The notes below the pieces were generated by a model, which had not been told where the DNA came from, searched no databases, and worked only from the letters and a program-made list of their open reading frames with translations. From NCBI RefSeq assembly GCF_000014565.1, contig NC_008268.1, positions 6,328,501 to 6,392,500 on the forward strand: a stretch of 64,000 nucleotides of DNA, written 5' to 3'. This DNA comes from Rhodococcus jostii RHA1 (GTDB lineage Bacteria; Actinomycetota; Actinomycetes; Mycobacteriales; Mycobacteriaceae). This document shows, piece by piece, positions 17,503 through 25,452 of this stretch (the first letter of the stretch is position 1; each line of letters starts with the position of its first letter). The position numbers and the translations under genes are program-made.

Positions 17503-18747
17503 TCAGCCGGTTTCCGGCGTGCCCAGCCATTCGAGCAGCTTTTCGTACACCGACTCGTGGTTGAGCATCGTGAAATGGTTCGCGGACGCGAGGTGCATGC
17601 CGTGCTCGTCGCGGAAGCCGATCATCCGCGTCCTGTTCCGGCCGGACGCGCTCGGCACGAGCACCATGCCGTCGCCGAGCAGGCGACCCAGCGGATGCCG
17701 CGGGCTGCGCGTGATGGTCGCGGAGACGAAGTAGTACGTCACGCCGTCGAGGAGTGGGACCTCGTTGCACGCCGCGGCGCGGAGTGCGTCCGGATCGCGA
17801 TCGCGCCAGTCCTCGTCGACGAGTGAACCCTGGTTCAGATCCCGGATGCCGGCGCTCCTTCTGCGCAGGAGCCCGGAGATCGCGCGCGTCTCCGGCAGTG
17901 CGGCCAGGCCGGCACTCGCATAGTGGACGGCCTGCTCCAGCGGGGCGCCGAGGTGGGGCGAGCCGAGACTCACGACCTGCCGAACCCGTCTCACCCACGG
18001 CCGGTCGTCGAGGAAGGCGATCCGGCAGGCGCTGCGGGCCACGAGGCCTCCCATGGAATGCCCGACGAGTGCGATCGACTCGACCTCGACCGGCCAGTTC
18101 TCGGTGACCGCGTCCAGAAGTTCGGACAGGCTCCTGCCGTTGTCCGAGATGTGCCTGCCGGAGTTGTACCGGATCTGCAGCGCCGTATGCCCCAGGTCCG
18201 TCCCGAGCCGTTCACCGTAGGTGGGACGGCGGCCCAGCGCCCACGCGTCTTCGGTTTCGACGAGTCCGTGCAGGAAGACGACGATGCGGCCGCCGGCGTG
18301 CGGGAAGGCGTCGGCGAGCGTGGATGCGTCCGGCGCGAGCGCGACACCGTTCACCCGTATCGCCAGGGGGTCGGCGAGCGGCGATCCCTCGGATTCCAGT
18401 ACGTCACCGATCAGCCCCTGGATCGCGGCGATGGCCTGGGCTCCGCGGCGTGTCTGGGACGGGGCGAGATTCTCCGACGACGGGAGATCCAGGAACCGTC
18501 CTGCGAGGGAGCCGCCGAGACGCGCGGTGTCGGCGACGAGTGTGTACACCGCGCCCGAGATCTCGTCGTGGAGCAGCTTTGCAGGAAGGGCGTGGGAGCC
18601 GACGCCGAGCCGGACGCCGGCGAAGACGCGATCCGCGATGGCGCGGTGGATGCTGCCGATGCCGGTGGCGGCGCCCCCGATTTCCTCGAGGGCCAGCCGG
18701 GCGAGGGCCCGCACCTCGGAGCGGCGTCTGATCTGCGCGTCGGTCAC
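17503..18747 (-). CDS. Alpha/beta hydrolase, lipase or PGAP1-like
   Basis: A 414-residue cytoplasmic protein. An alpha-helical N-terminal part of about 145 residues precedes the hydrolase domain, which starts at IVVFLHGLVETEDAW (oxyanion HG at 160-161). The nucleophile elbow is GHSMGG with Ser231, and SLGSPHLGAP follows, as in PGAP1/lipase-like esterases. A late DGMVLVPSA supplies the Asp and NHFTML the His. The substrate, likely an ester or lipid, is unknown. Two palindromes upstream (18879-18898 and 18927-18938) may regulate it. Confidence 0.78.
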   Translation of the reverse strand: MTDAQIRRRSEVRALARLALEEIGGAATGIGSIHRAIADRVFAGVRLGVGSHALPAKLLHDEISGAVYTLVADTARLGGSLAGRFLDLPSSENLAPSQTRRGAQAIAAIQGLIGDVLESEGSPLADPLAIRVNGVALAPDASTLADAFPHAGGRIVVFLHGLVETEDAWALGRRPTYGERLGTDLGHTALQIRYNSGRHISDNGRSLSELLDAVTENWPVEVESIALVGHSMGGLVARSACRIAFLDDRPWVRRVRQVVSLGSPHLGAPLEQAVHYASAGLAALPETRAISGLLRRRSAGIRDLNQGSLVDEDWRDRDPDALRAAACNEVPLLDGVTYYFVSATITRSPRHPLGRLLGDGMVLVPSASGRNRTRMIGFRDEHGMHLASANHFTMLNHESVYEKLLEWLGTPETG

Positions 18748-18878
18748 GAAATTTGAGTGTACGCATGTGCACTGAGATGTGCGCGTGTTACGGAAGGGCC
18801 GAGAATATGCGGTGCGGCCGATTATTTCGAGAATAAATCAACCGTGAAGCGGGAAAGTTGATCTTCGATGGTCGACTC

Positions 18879-18898
18879 AATTGGTCGCCCGACCAATT
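18879..18898. promoter_or_regulatory. Perfect 9-2-9 palindrome, candidate operator
   Basis: AATTGGTCG-CC-CGACCAATT, of the size and symmetry bound by TetR-family dimers. It lies about 130 bases upstream of the hydrolase gene. No regulator gene is adjacent, so the protein that binds it would be encoded elsewhere. A structural hairpin is an alternative. Confidence 0.5.
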
Positions 18899-18926
18899 CC
18901 GGGAAAAATGCTGGTGACGCGGATAA

Positions 18927-18938
18927 TGAACATGTTCA
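18927..18938. promoter_or_regulatory. 12-base palindrome TGAACATGTTCA
   Basis: Perfect dyad, 28 bases beyond the larger palindrome and also upstream of the minus-strand hydrolase. It could be a second operator half; a 12-base palindrome can also arise by chance. Confidence 0.3.
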
Positions 18939-18999
18939 CGTAGGGAATTGGCCGTCGTGATAGATACGTGATTGAGTCGATCGAAGGTCGCCGACAACG

Positions 19000-19044
19000 C
19001 CGTGACGGGGCCCGCGCGCCTGAAGCGTGCGAACCCCGTCACGG
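19000..19044 (-). terminator. Terminator of the 45-residue peptide gene
   Basis: Arms CCGTGACGGGG (19000-19010) and CCCCGTCACGG (19034-19044) are perfect 11-base complements around a GC-rich 23-base loop. It lies 29 bases downstream of the minus-strand stop at 19073. Confidence 0.7.
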
Positions 19045-19072
19045 GTGTTCAAGTCTTGTGCCAGCGAAAATG

Positions 19073-19210
19073 CTAGCCAATCGTGGCCGCGGCCGCGGTT
19101 GCGGCGTCTGCGCCACCGCCCAATGCGTCGGCGGAACCCGAGAAGAAGTCCAGGGCACCGGCGAGGTCGGAGAAGGCGGAGAAGAATTCGGACAGGAAGG
19201 CGAGATCCAT
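19073..19210 (-). CDS. 45-residue acidic peptide, possible PorA/PorH-like channel peptide
   Basis: A complete small gene: AAGGAG eight bases before ATG 19210, 45 codons, stop TAG at 19073 and a terminator 29 bases on. The peptide starts MDLAFLSEFFSAFSDLAGAL, has no signal peptide, no Cys and no Lys or Arg, and ends in an Ala/Gly-rich tail. The first 30 residues form an amphipathic helix with acidic residues on one face. Size, acidity and the MDL start resemble the corynebacterial mycomembrane peptides PorA (45 residues) and PorH (57), which also lack signal peptides, but I cannot show homology. An alternative is an unknown regulatory or membrane-active peptide. Confidence 0.7.
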   Translation of the reverse strand: MDLAFLSEFFSAFSDLAGALDFFSGSADALGGGADAATAAAATIG

Positions 19211-19513
19211 GCTTTTAACTCCTTGCTCGGTTGTGGGCATTTATGTCGGCGCTGAGCGGGCGCCGGATTCATTCCTACCGTTATTGAAATGAGATCGCAA
19301 TCCGAAGGTTTAACCGAAATGAAACGCGGGGCGAATTACCGGGTTCCGACCAGGTGAGAAGCCCGTGTCCGGATTCACATCCGACGCTCGGGATCCCACG
19401 ATGTGGGAGCCGCGGCCGTGCTCGAATACGCCGTCGGCGGGCGTCGGCGGGGCTATCCTCGTCCCACGACGTGTAGCGCCTTCCGGACATACCGACGTAT
19501 AGGGGAATCCATC
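19211..19513. other. 303-base divergent intergenic region
   Basis: Promoter region for the 45-residue peptide gene (minus) and the OmpA-like lipoprotein (plus). It contains the palindrome TCCCAC-GAT-GTGGGA at 19394-19408 and an AT-richer part at 19260-19345 on the peptide-gene side. No reading frame with a ribosome-binding site was found. Confidence 0.5.
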
Positions 19514-20035
19514 ATGCGCAAGACCATCGTCACCGGTATCGCGGTCGCGGCCATCGCGCTGCTCGGTGCGGCCGGCTGTTCCGACGACAGCTCGAACGAG
19601 GCCCCGATCGCGACCACGACGACCTCGTCGGCGTCCGAGCGGGTGGAGGGCGCGATCAGCAGCGTGCAAGCCACGGCGTCGTCCGCCGTCAACACCGCGC
19701 GCGAGGCCACCCAGAACGCGATCAACTCGGCCATCGCGGCGGTCCCGATCGGATTCGAGTCGGGAACCGCCGAGCTCAACGCCGTCTCGGACGTGACGAT
19801 CAAGGCGGTGGCCGCCGCGATGAAGGCCGGCGACAGCAAGATCGAGATCGAAGCGTACGCCACCAACTCGGACGAGGCGGCCGCCGAACTACTCGCCGAT
19901 CAGCGCGCCCAGGCCGTCGCCAACGCGCTCGAAGCGCAGGGCGTCGACAAGGGCCGCATCTCGGTCGACGGAACGGCCAACCCGCCCGAAGGTGTCAACG
20001 TCGATCAGGCGGAGATCACCGTCGAGGACAGCTGA
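19514..20035 (+). CDS. OmpA-like domain lipoprotein
   Basis: A 173-residue protein. Residues 1-22 are a lipoprotein signal (basic start, hydrophobic core, ...LLGAAGC with Cys as acylation site), then a Thr/Ser-rich linker, an Ala-rich helix (SSVQATASSAVNTAREATQNAINSA) and an OmpA/MotB-like C-terminal domain beginning IGFESGTAELNAVSD and including DQRAQAVANALEAQGVDKGRISV. This domain usually holds peptidoglycan. The expected location is the outer face of the plasma membrane, tethered to the wall. ATG 19514 is the only start preceding the signal peptide. The lipobox has Ala at -3 rather than Leu, which weakens the lipoprotein call slightly. Confidence 0.78.
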   Translation: MRKTIVTGIAVAAIALLGAAGCSDDSSNEAPIATTTTSSASERVEGAISSVQATASSAVNTAREATQNAINSAIAAVPIGFESGTAELNAVSDVTIKAVAAAMKAGDSKIEIEAYATNSDEAAAELLADQRAQAVANALEAQGVDKGRISVDGTANPPEGVNVDQAEITVEDS

Positions 20036-20044
20036 CCGGCCCGG

Positions 20045-21175
20045 TCAGTGCAGGACCGCCCGGTGCTCGTTGCTGTACGGGATGTGCTCGGCGGTTCTGC
20101 CTTCGCGAAGTTTGAGGACCCACTCGGGATCGGACAGCAGTGCGCGGCCGATGGCCACGAGATCGAACTCGCCGTTCTCGTACTGCGCGAGCAAGCGGTC
20201 GATACCGGCGGTGTTCGACGCGCCGTCCGAGGTGAAGGCCGTCGTGAACACGTCGTCGAGGCCCACCGAACCGACCGTGATGGTGGGTAGTCCGGTCAGC
20301 CGTTTGGTCCAACCCGCCAGGCCGAGTTCCCCGTCGTCACCGGCCAGCTCGGGGAACGCCGGATCCCAGTGCCTGCGGGTGGACGGGTGCAGCACGTCGA
20401 CACCGGCGTCGACGAGGGGCGCGAGCACGGCCGCGAGTTCGTCGGGGGACTGCGCGATCCGCGAGTCGTAATGGTTCGACTTCCACTGGCTGAAGCGGTA
20501 GACGATCGCGAAGTCCTCGCCGACGGCCTCGCGGATCGCTGCGACCACCTCGACGGGGAATCGGGTGCGGGCCTCGAGGGATCCGCCGTAGCCGTCGGCC
20601 CGGACGTTGGTCCGGTCCCACAGGAACTGGTCGAGAAGGTAGCCGTGCGCCCCGTGCAGTTCGATGCCGTCGAAGCCCACGTCGCGCGCGTTGACGGCGG
20701 CCGCCACCCAGGCCTCGCGCAGCGCGTCGAGATCGAACGCGGTGAATTCGCGTCCCAGGCGGGTTCCGTCCAGGGCGATTCCGGACGGGCTGGCGGTGGT
20801 CACGTCCGGATTCATGCGGGGCTGCGGGCCGCGTTCGACGCCCAGATGCCACAGCTGCGGGATGATCTGCCCGCCCTCGTCGTGGACCGCGTCCACCACC
20901 GATTTCCAGCCCGCGAGGCTGTCCTGGCCGTAGAGGACCGGCACCCGGGTGTGCGATCCGGCGGCCGGGTCGGGAATGTACGTCCCCTCGGTGATGACGA
21001 GTCCGACCCCGCCTGCCGCGCGTCGGCGGTAGTACGCCGCCACATCGTCCCCGGGAACGCCGCCTGGGGAGAAAGCCCTGGTCATGGGTGCCATCGCGAA
21101 GCGGTTCCGTAGCCGGAGGGATTTGACGGCGAACGGCTCGAAGAGCCCGTCCGCGGGTAGCGGTGTGTCGGTCAT
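20045..21175 (-). CDS. NADH:flavin oxidoreductase, Old Yellow Enzyme family
   Basis: A 376-residue FMN-dependent TIM-barrel ene-reductase. RNRFAMAPMTRAFSPGGVP is the N-terminal flavin-binding loop, IIPQLWHLG and DGIELHGAHGYLLDQFLWDRTN are the OYE signatures (His-x-x-His pair that binds the carbonyl of the substrate), and LVAIGRALLSDPEW closes the barrel. It reduces activated C=C bonds of enones or nitro compounds. Start ATG 21175; the sequence upstream on this strand is open but overlaps the divergent amidohydrolase promoter. It ends ten bases from the convergent lipoprotein gene. Confidence 0.88.
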   Translation of the reverse strand: MTDTPLPADGLFEPFAVKSLRLRNRFAMAPMTRAFSPGGVPGDDVAAYYRRRAAGGVGLVITEGTYIPDPAAGSHTRVPVLYGQDSLAGWKSVVDAVHDEGGQIIPQLWHLGVERGPQPRMNPDVTTASPSGIALDGTRLGREFTAFDLDALREAWVAAAVNARDVGFDGIELHGAHGYLLDQFLWDRTNVRADGYGGSLEARTRFPVEVVAAIREAVGEDFAIVYRFSQWKSNHYDSRIAQSPDELAAVLAPLVDAGVDVLHPSTRRHWDPAFPELAGDDGELGLAGWTKRLTGLPTITVGSVGLDDVFTTAFTSDGASNTAGIDRLLAQYENGEFDLVAIGRALLSDPEWVLKLREGRTAEHIPYSNEHRAVLH

Positions 21176-21313
21176 GCCTGTCTGCAACTGATCTTGGTTA
21201 CGCACTATTCCTGCATACGGCCTGCTGTGTAGTTGTAATCTGAAGTCACAGTCGACACTCGCTGCCGGTGCGTGGGCTCTCGTCCACGCCCGGTCTGACG
21301 GGAGGGTGCACTG

Positions 21314-22945
21314 ATGGGCACGAACGACGGAAAACCTGCCGATCTGGTGCTGTTCGGTGACGTGGTCACCATGAACGACGCCGCTCCACGCGCTCGGGCG
21401 GTCGCGGTGCGTGACGGTCGGATCGCCGCCGTCGGCAACGATTCTGCGGTGTTTCCGCTGATCGGACCGGCAACGATCACGGTCGACCTGCACCGCGCGT
21501 GCATACTCCCCGGCTTCATCGAGGCGCACGGCCACCCACTGAACTCCGCGGTGTTGCTCGGCGAACCGGTGGTGGACATCAGGCCGGTGACCATCGCCGA
21601 TGCGGGGGAGGTGGTCGACGCCGTACGCCGCGCCGTCGACGAACACCCCGACGGCGCCGTGCTCAACGGCTGGGACCCCCTGCTCCAGAAGGGACTGCCC
21701 GAACCGACCCGGGAATGGCTCAATTCGATCGCTCCCGACACGTCCCTGGTGATCCTGCACAACACCGGCCACGTGGCCTATTTCAACGACGTCGCCGCGC
21801 GGGATTCCGGATTGACCAAAGACACACCGGACCCCGAGGGCGGTAGTTTCGGCCGCGACGAGTCGGGTGAACTTGACGGTTCGGCGTTCGAGGCGCCCGC
21901 GGTGATGGCGGTGGCCGCCACGATCCTCGCCGGAGCCAGCACCCGGCTCCCGGAGCTCCTCGCCGCGGAATGCGCGCGGATGAACGCGGCAGGGATCACC
22001 ACCGCCAGTGAAATGGCGTTCGACCCACGCTTCCGGAGCGCCCTGACCGCGTTCGCCCGGTCCGGCGCGCTCACCACCCGGCTGCGGCTGTACGAGATGT
22101 CGAACCCGGAGCGCGCCACGGACGTCTCACCCGGAGTCGGCAACGACCTGCTGCGCCAGGTGGGCATCAAGATCTGGTCGGACGGCTCGCCGTGGGTGGG
22201 CAACGCGGCCACCAGCTTTCCGTACCTCGACACCGACGTCACCCGGGCGCTCGGCCTCGCCGGAACGCGTGGGGAGGCCAATTACACGACGGACGAGATT
22301 CTCGAGATCAGCAAGCCGTACTTCGAGAACGGCTGGCAGATCTCCTGTCACGCCAACGGCGACGCCGCGGTCACGCTGGTGCTCGACGCATGGGAGCGGA
22401 TGCTGGCCGACTCCTCACGCGAAGATCACCGGCTCCGGCTCGAGCACGTCGGTGCGATGACCCCGGACCAGTTCCGCCGAGCGACCGAACTCGGCGTCAC
22501 GTGCAGCATTTTCGTCGACCACCTCTACTACTGGGGCGACGTGCTCGTCGACGACCTCTTCGGTCCCGAGCGCGGAGCACGTTGGGCGGCTGCAGGTTCC
22601 GCGATCAAGGCAGGACAGCGGATCTCGTTCCACAACGACGGCCCGGTCACCCCGACCAACCCGCTGCGCAACATCGCCGACGCCGTCACCCGCCGCACCC
22701 GGTCGGGACGTGTGCTCGCTCCCGAGGAACGGATCTCCGTCCCGGACGCCCTGCGGGCGGAGACGATCAACTCGGCGTGGCACCTCCGGAGTGAGGACGC
22801 CATCGGGGCGATCGTCCCCGGTATGCACGCCGATCTCGTCGTGTTGTCGGCCAATCCGCTGCTGGTGGATCCCGACGACATCGCGGACCTCGAGGTGCTC
22901 GCCACGATCCTGGAGGGTCGAACGGTCTTCGGAAAGCTGGAGTGA
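21314..22945 (+). CDS. Amidohydrolase family protein (YtcJ-like, amidohydrolase 3)
   Basis: A 543-residue metal-dependent hydrolase. Metal ligands: the early HGHPLN (after GFIEAHGH), a mid HANGDAA segment, and the closing HNDGPVTPTNP. The composite beta-sandwich segments at both ends (ADLVLFGDVVTMND; PGMHADLVVLSANPLLV) are typical. Members hydrolyse formamides, imides or related C-N bonds; the substrate is unknown. It is divergent from the Old Yellow Enzyme across 138 bases and shares the GTGA overlap with the ClC gene, an unusual pairing suggesting joint expression. Confidence 0.85.
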   Translation: MGTNDGKPADLVLFGDVVTMNDAAPRARAVAVRDGRIAAVGNDSAVFPLIGPATITVDLHRACILPGFIEAHGHPLNSAVLLGEPVVDIRPVTIADAGEVVDAVRRAVDEHPDGAVLNGWDPLLQKGLPEPTREWLNSIAPDTSLVILHNTGHVAYFNDVAARDSGLTKDTPDPEGGSFGRDESGELDGSAFEAPAVMAVAATILAGASTRLPELLAAECARMNAAGITTASEMAFDPRFRSALTAFARSGALTTRLRLYEMSNPERATDVSPGVGNDLLRQVGIKIWSDGSPWVGNAATSFPYLDTDVTRALGLAGTRGEANYTTDEILEISKPYFENGWQISCHANGDAAVTLVLDAWERMLADSSREDHRLRLEHVGAMTPDQFRRATELGVTCSIFVDHLYYWGDVLVDDLFGPERGARWAAAGSAIKAGQRISFHNDGPVTPTNPLRNIADAVTRRTRSGRVLAPEERISVPDALRAETINSAWHLRSEDAIGAIVPGMHADLVVLSANPLLVDPDDIADLEVLATILEGRTVFGKLE

Positions 22946-24345
22946 TCCGGGTGGCGCCCGGGTCGAGGGCTCTGCGGTCGATCGGGACGTCAGCCGGAAA
23001 GTGGATCCGGACTTCGGGTTACACCCGCAAATGGCTGGTTCTCGGCGTCGTGATCGGGATCGTCGCCGGGCTCGGAGCGGTCGTGTTCTACGTTGCGCTG
23101 AGGGAGGCGACGCAACTGCTGATCGTCGGCATCGGCGGCTACACCCCGCCCACCGCGGCGGGCGATGGTGGGGCGGTCGGCAGCCGGGAGTTCACGAGAC
23201 CGTGGGCGATCCCGCTCGTGGTGTGCCTGGGTGGTCTGGTGTCGGGCATCATCGTGTTCACGCTGGCACCGGAGGCCGAGGGACACGGCACCGACGCGGC
23301 GATCGACGCCGTTCACCGGGACCCCCGGATGATCCGCGTCCGCGTCGTCCTCGTGAAGCTGGTCGCGTCCGCGATCACGATCGGGTCCGGCGGGTCGGGC
23401 GGTCGCGAGGGACCCACCGCGCAGATCTCGGCGGGTTTCGGATCGCTTCTCGCCCGCAGGCTGGACCTGTCCCCACGGGACGGTCGAATCGCCGTGGCGA
23501 TCGGGATCGGCTCCGGCATCGGCGCGATCTTCGGCGCCCCGCTCGGCGGCGCGGTGTTGTGCTGCACGATTCCCTACAAGGAAGACTTCGATTTCGAGGT
23601 GCTCGTGCCGGCGCTGGTCACGTCGATCGTCAGCTACACCGTGTTCGGCAGCTTCCTCGGTTTCGGGCCACTGTTCGGGTATGCCGCTCAGGATTACGTC
23701 TTCGACACCCCGGTCCAGCTGGTGTGGTTCGCGCTCATCGGTGTGCTCGGCGGCCTGATCGGATTGTTGTACAGCGGGACGTTCTACACGGCCGTCGATC
23801 TCACCCACCGGCTGCCCGGCAGCCGGATCGTCAAACCGGCGGTCGGCGGACTGCTCGTCGGGCTGATGGCGCTCGTGTTGCCGGAGGTGCTGGGCAGCGG
23901 TTACGGCTGGATCCAGCAGTCGATGGCCCGCGGCGACCTCACGGCCATCCCGCTGTGGGTGGTGTTGCTCCTGCCGTTCGCGAAGATCCTCGCGACGTCG
24001 CTGTCCATCGGCTCGGGGGGATCAGGCGGCATCTTCGGCCCGGGAATGGTGATCGGGGCGTTCACCGGCGCCGCGGTGTGGCGACTGCTGGAACCGATCG
24101 CCCCGGGCGTCCCCGACAATCCGGCGCCCTTCGTCATCGTCGGCATGATGGCCTGCTTCGGGAGCATCGCCCGCGCGCCTCTCGCGGTGATGCTGATGGT
24201 CGCGGAGATGACGGGAAGCGTCGGTGTGCTGGTGCCGGGGATGATCGCCGTCGGCCTCGCCTATCTCATCGTGCGCCGATCGGGGAAGACGATCTACCGG
24301 GCGCAGCGCGAGAACCGCGCGGAGGCTCGGCTCGCCCCGGGATGA
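22942..24345 (+). CDS. ClC-type chloride channel or H+/Cl- antiporter
   Basis: A 467-residue protein with about ten to eleven membrane segments. The ion-pathway motifs are present: GSGGSGGREGPT (GREGP with the gating Glu) and GSGGSGGIFGPGM (GxFxP). The first selectivity motif GSGIP is replaced by GHGTD, as in a subgroup of actinobacterial ClC proteins, so anion preference may not be chloride. A C-terminal cytoplasmic CBS pair is absent. GTG 22942 overlaps the amidohydrolase stop. Confidence 0.85.
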   Translation: MIRVAPGSRALRSIGTSAGKWIRTSGYTRKWLVLGVVIGIVAGLGAVVFYVALREATQLLIVGIGGYTPPTAAGDGGAVGSREFTRPWAIPLVVCLGGLVSGIIVFTLAPEAEGHGTDAAIDAVHRDPRMIRVRVVLVKLVASAITIGSGGSGGREGPTAQISAGFGSLLARRLDLSPRDGRIAVAIGIGSGIGAIFGAPLGGAVLCCTIPYKEDFDFEVLVPALVTSIVSYTVFGSFLGFGPLFGYAAQDYVFDTPVQLVWFALIGVLGGLIGLLYSGTFYTAVDLTHRLPGSRIVKPAVGGLLVGLMALVLPEVLGSGYGWIQQSMARGDLTAIPLWVVLLLPFAKILATSLSIGSGGSGGIFGPGMVIGAFTGAAVWRLLEPIAPGVPDNPAPFVIVGMMACFGSIARAPLAVMLMVAEMTGSVGVLVPGMIAVGLAYLIVRRSGKTIYRAQRENRAEARLAPG

Positions 24346-24399
24346 TCGGATCGGGGTCCGTGTGTGGAGGGCCGGGTGGATTCCGGCATGCTTGTGGCC

Positions 24400-25287
24400 A
24401 TGACTGTTCACGTTCCTCAGTACGTCGACCTCCTCTGGCCAGCGCTTCAGGCTGCCATTGCTCTCGGTGGTTCGGCGTCCAACGAGGAACTCGACAGCGC
24501 CGTCGTTGAGCGAGAAGGACTTTCGTCCGACGTGCAGGGGGTGCTGCACGGTGACGGTCCGAGCACCGAGATCGAGTACCGCTTGGCGTGGGCCCGCACC
24601 TACCTCAAGGGGATGGGTCTGCTCACGAACAGCCGGCGCGGGGTGTGGAGCGTGACGGAGAAGGGCCGCGAGGTCGCCGAGAGCGAGATCCGCCCCCTGC
24701 ACGCCGAGTTCTCCGCCGAGAACCGCAAGAAGAACGCCGCCCGCAAATCGGCGAAGGCGGCGTCCCGCCGCAACGACGAACCGGATGCCAACATCGCCGA
24801 GGCCGAGAACGACGCGGACTGGAAGGACCTCCTCCTCGACACGGTCCTGAAGATGTCGCCGCCCGCGTTCGAGCGGCTGACCCAGCGGTTACTGCGGGAG
24901 TCCGGGTTCTCGAGCGCGTCCGTCACCGGTCGCGGCGGCGACGGGGACATCGAGGGACTCGGCGTGTACCAGTTGTCGCTGCTCAGTTTCCCCGTGTTCT
25001 TCCAGTGCAAGCGTTACAGCGGCAGCGTCGGTGCGGGGGCGGTGCGCGATTTCCGCGGCGCGATGGCGGGCCGCGGCGAGAAGGGCCTGCTCATCACCAC
25101 CGGAACCTTCACCGGTGACGCCCGCACGGAGTCCAAGAGGGACGGGGCGCCGCCGATCGACCTCATCGACGGCGACCGGCTGTGCGACCTGTTGAAGGAG
25201 CATTCACTGGGTGTCCAGACCACCACGCGCCTCGTCGAGGACGTCGAGGTCAGGTCCGATTACTTCCACTCGCTGGAGCCGAAATGA
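24400..25287 (+). CDS. mrr: Mrr-type restriction endonuclease (type IV-like)
   Basis: A 295-residue protein. An N-terminal winged-helix domain (VPQYVDLLWPALQAAIALGG to about residue 95) is followed by a helical linker rich in Lys and Ala and by a PD-(D/E)xK nuclease: GRGGDGDIEGLG (Asp183) and FFQCKRY (Gln202, Lys204), the D...QxK pattern of Mrr. Mrr cuts methylated foreign DNA. No methyltransferase or other restriction subunit flanks it. Start ATG 24400 by alignment to the family N-terminus; ATG 24388 is in frame. Confidence 0.85.
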   Translation: MTVHVPQYVDLLWPALQAAIALGGSASNEELDSAVVEREGLSSDVQGVLHGDGPSTEIEYRLAWARTYLKGMGLLTNSRRGVWSVTEKGREVAESEIRPLHAEFSAENRKKNAARKSAKAASRRNDEPDANIAEAENDADWKDLLLDTVLKMSPPAFERLTQRLLRESGFSSASVTGRGGDGDIEGLGVYQLSLLSFPVFFQCKRYSGSVGAGAVRDFRGAMAGRGEKGLLITTGTFTGDARTESKRDGAPPIDLIDGDRLCDLLKEHSLGVQTTTRLVEDVEVRSDYFHSLEPK

Positions 25288-25452
25288 TGAGCGCTGGGTC
25301 ACCTACCCGGCGCCCGGACACTCTTTCCCGTTGCGGTATGGCCACGAAGCGATCACGCAGGCCCTGAAGCGGTGCCGACAGCGTCCTCTCGTGTGTAAAG
25401 AGGAAGTTAAATACACATGTCGCTGACGTGAAGACGATCGAGGGAAGTCGAA

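Larger units (their letters stand above)
18748..19072. other. 325-base gene-free stretch with palindromes and a terminator
   Basis: An unusually AT-rich stretch for this window, upstream of the hydrolase on the minus strand. It holds two palindromes (annotated separately) and the terminator of the 45-residue peptide gene. I see no coding potential with a ribosome-binding site. Confidence 0.6.

Noticed and set aside
21176-21772. N-terminal extension of the Old Yellow Enzyme
   Set aside because: It would overlap the amidohydrolase start antisense; the OYE family begins at about ATG 21175.
22710-24509. 599-codon plus-strand frame over the amidohydrolase and ClC genes
   Set aside because: Arg/Gly-rich out-of-frame translation of two genes whose own frames carry clear motifs.
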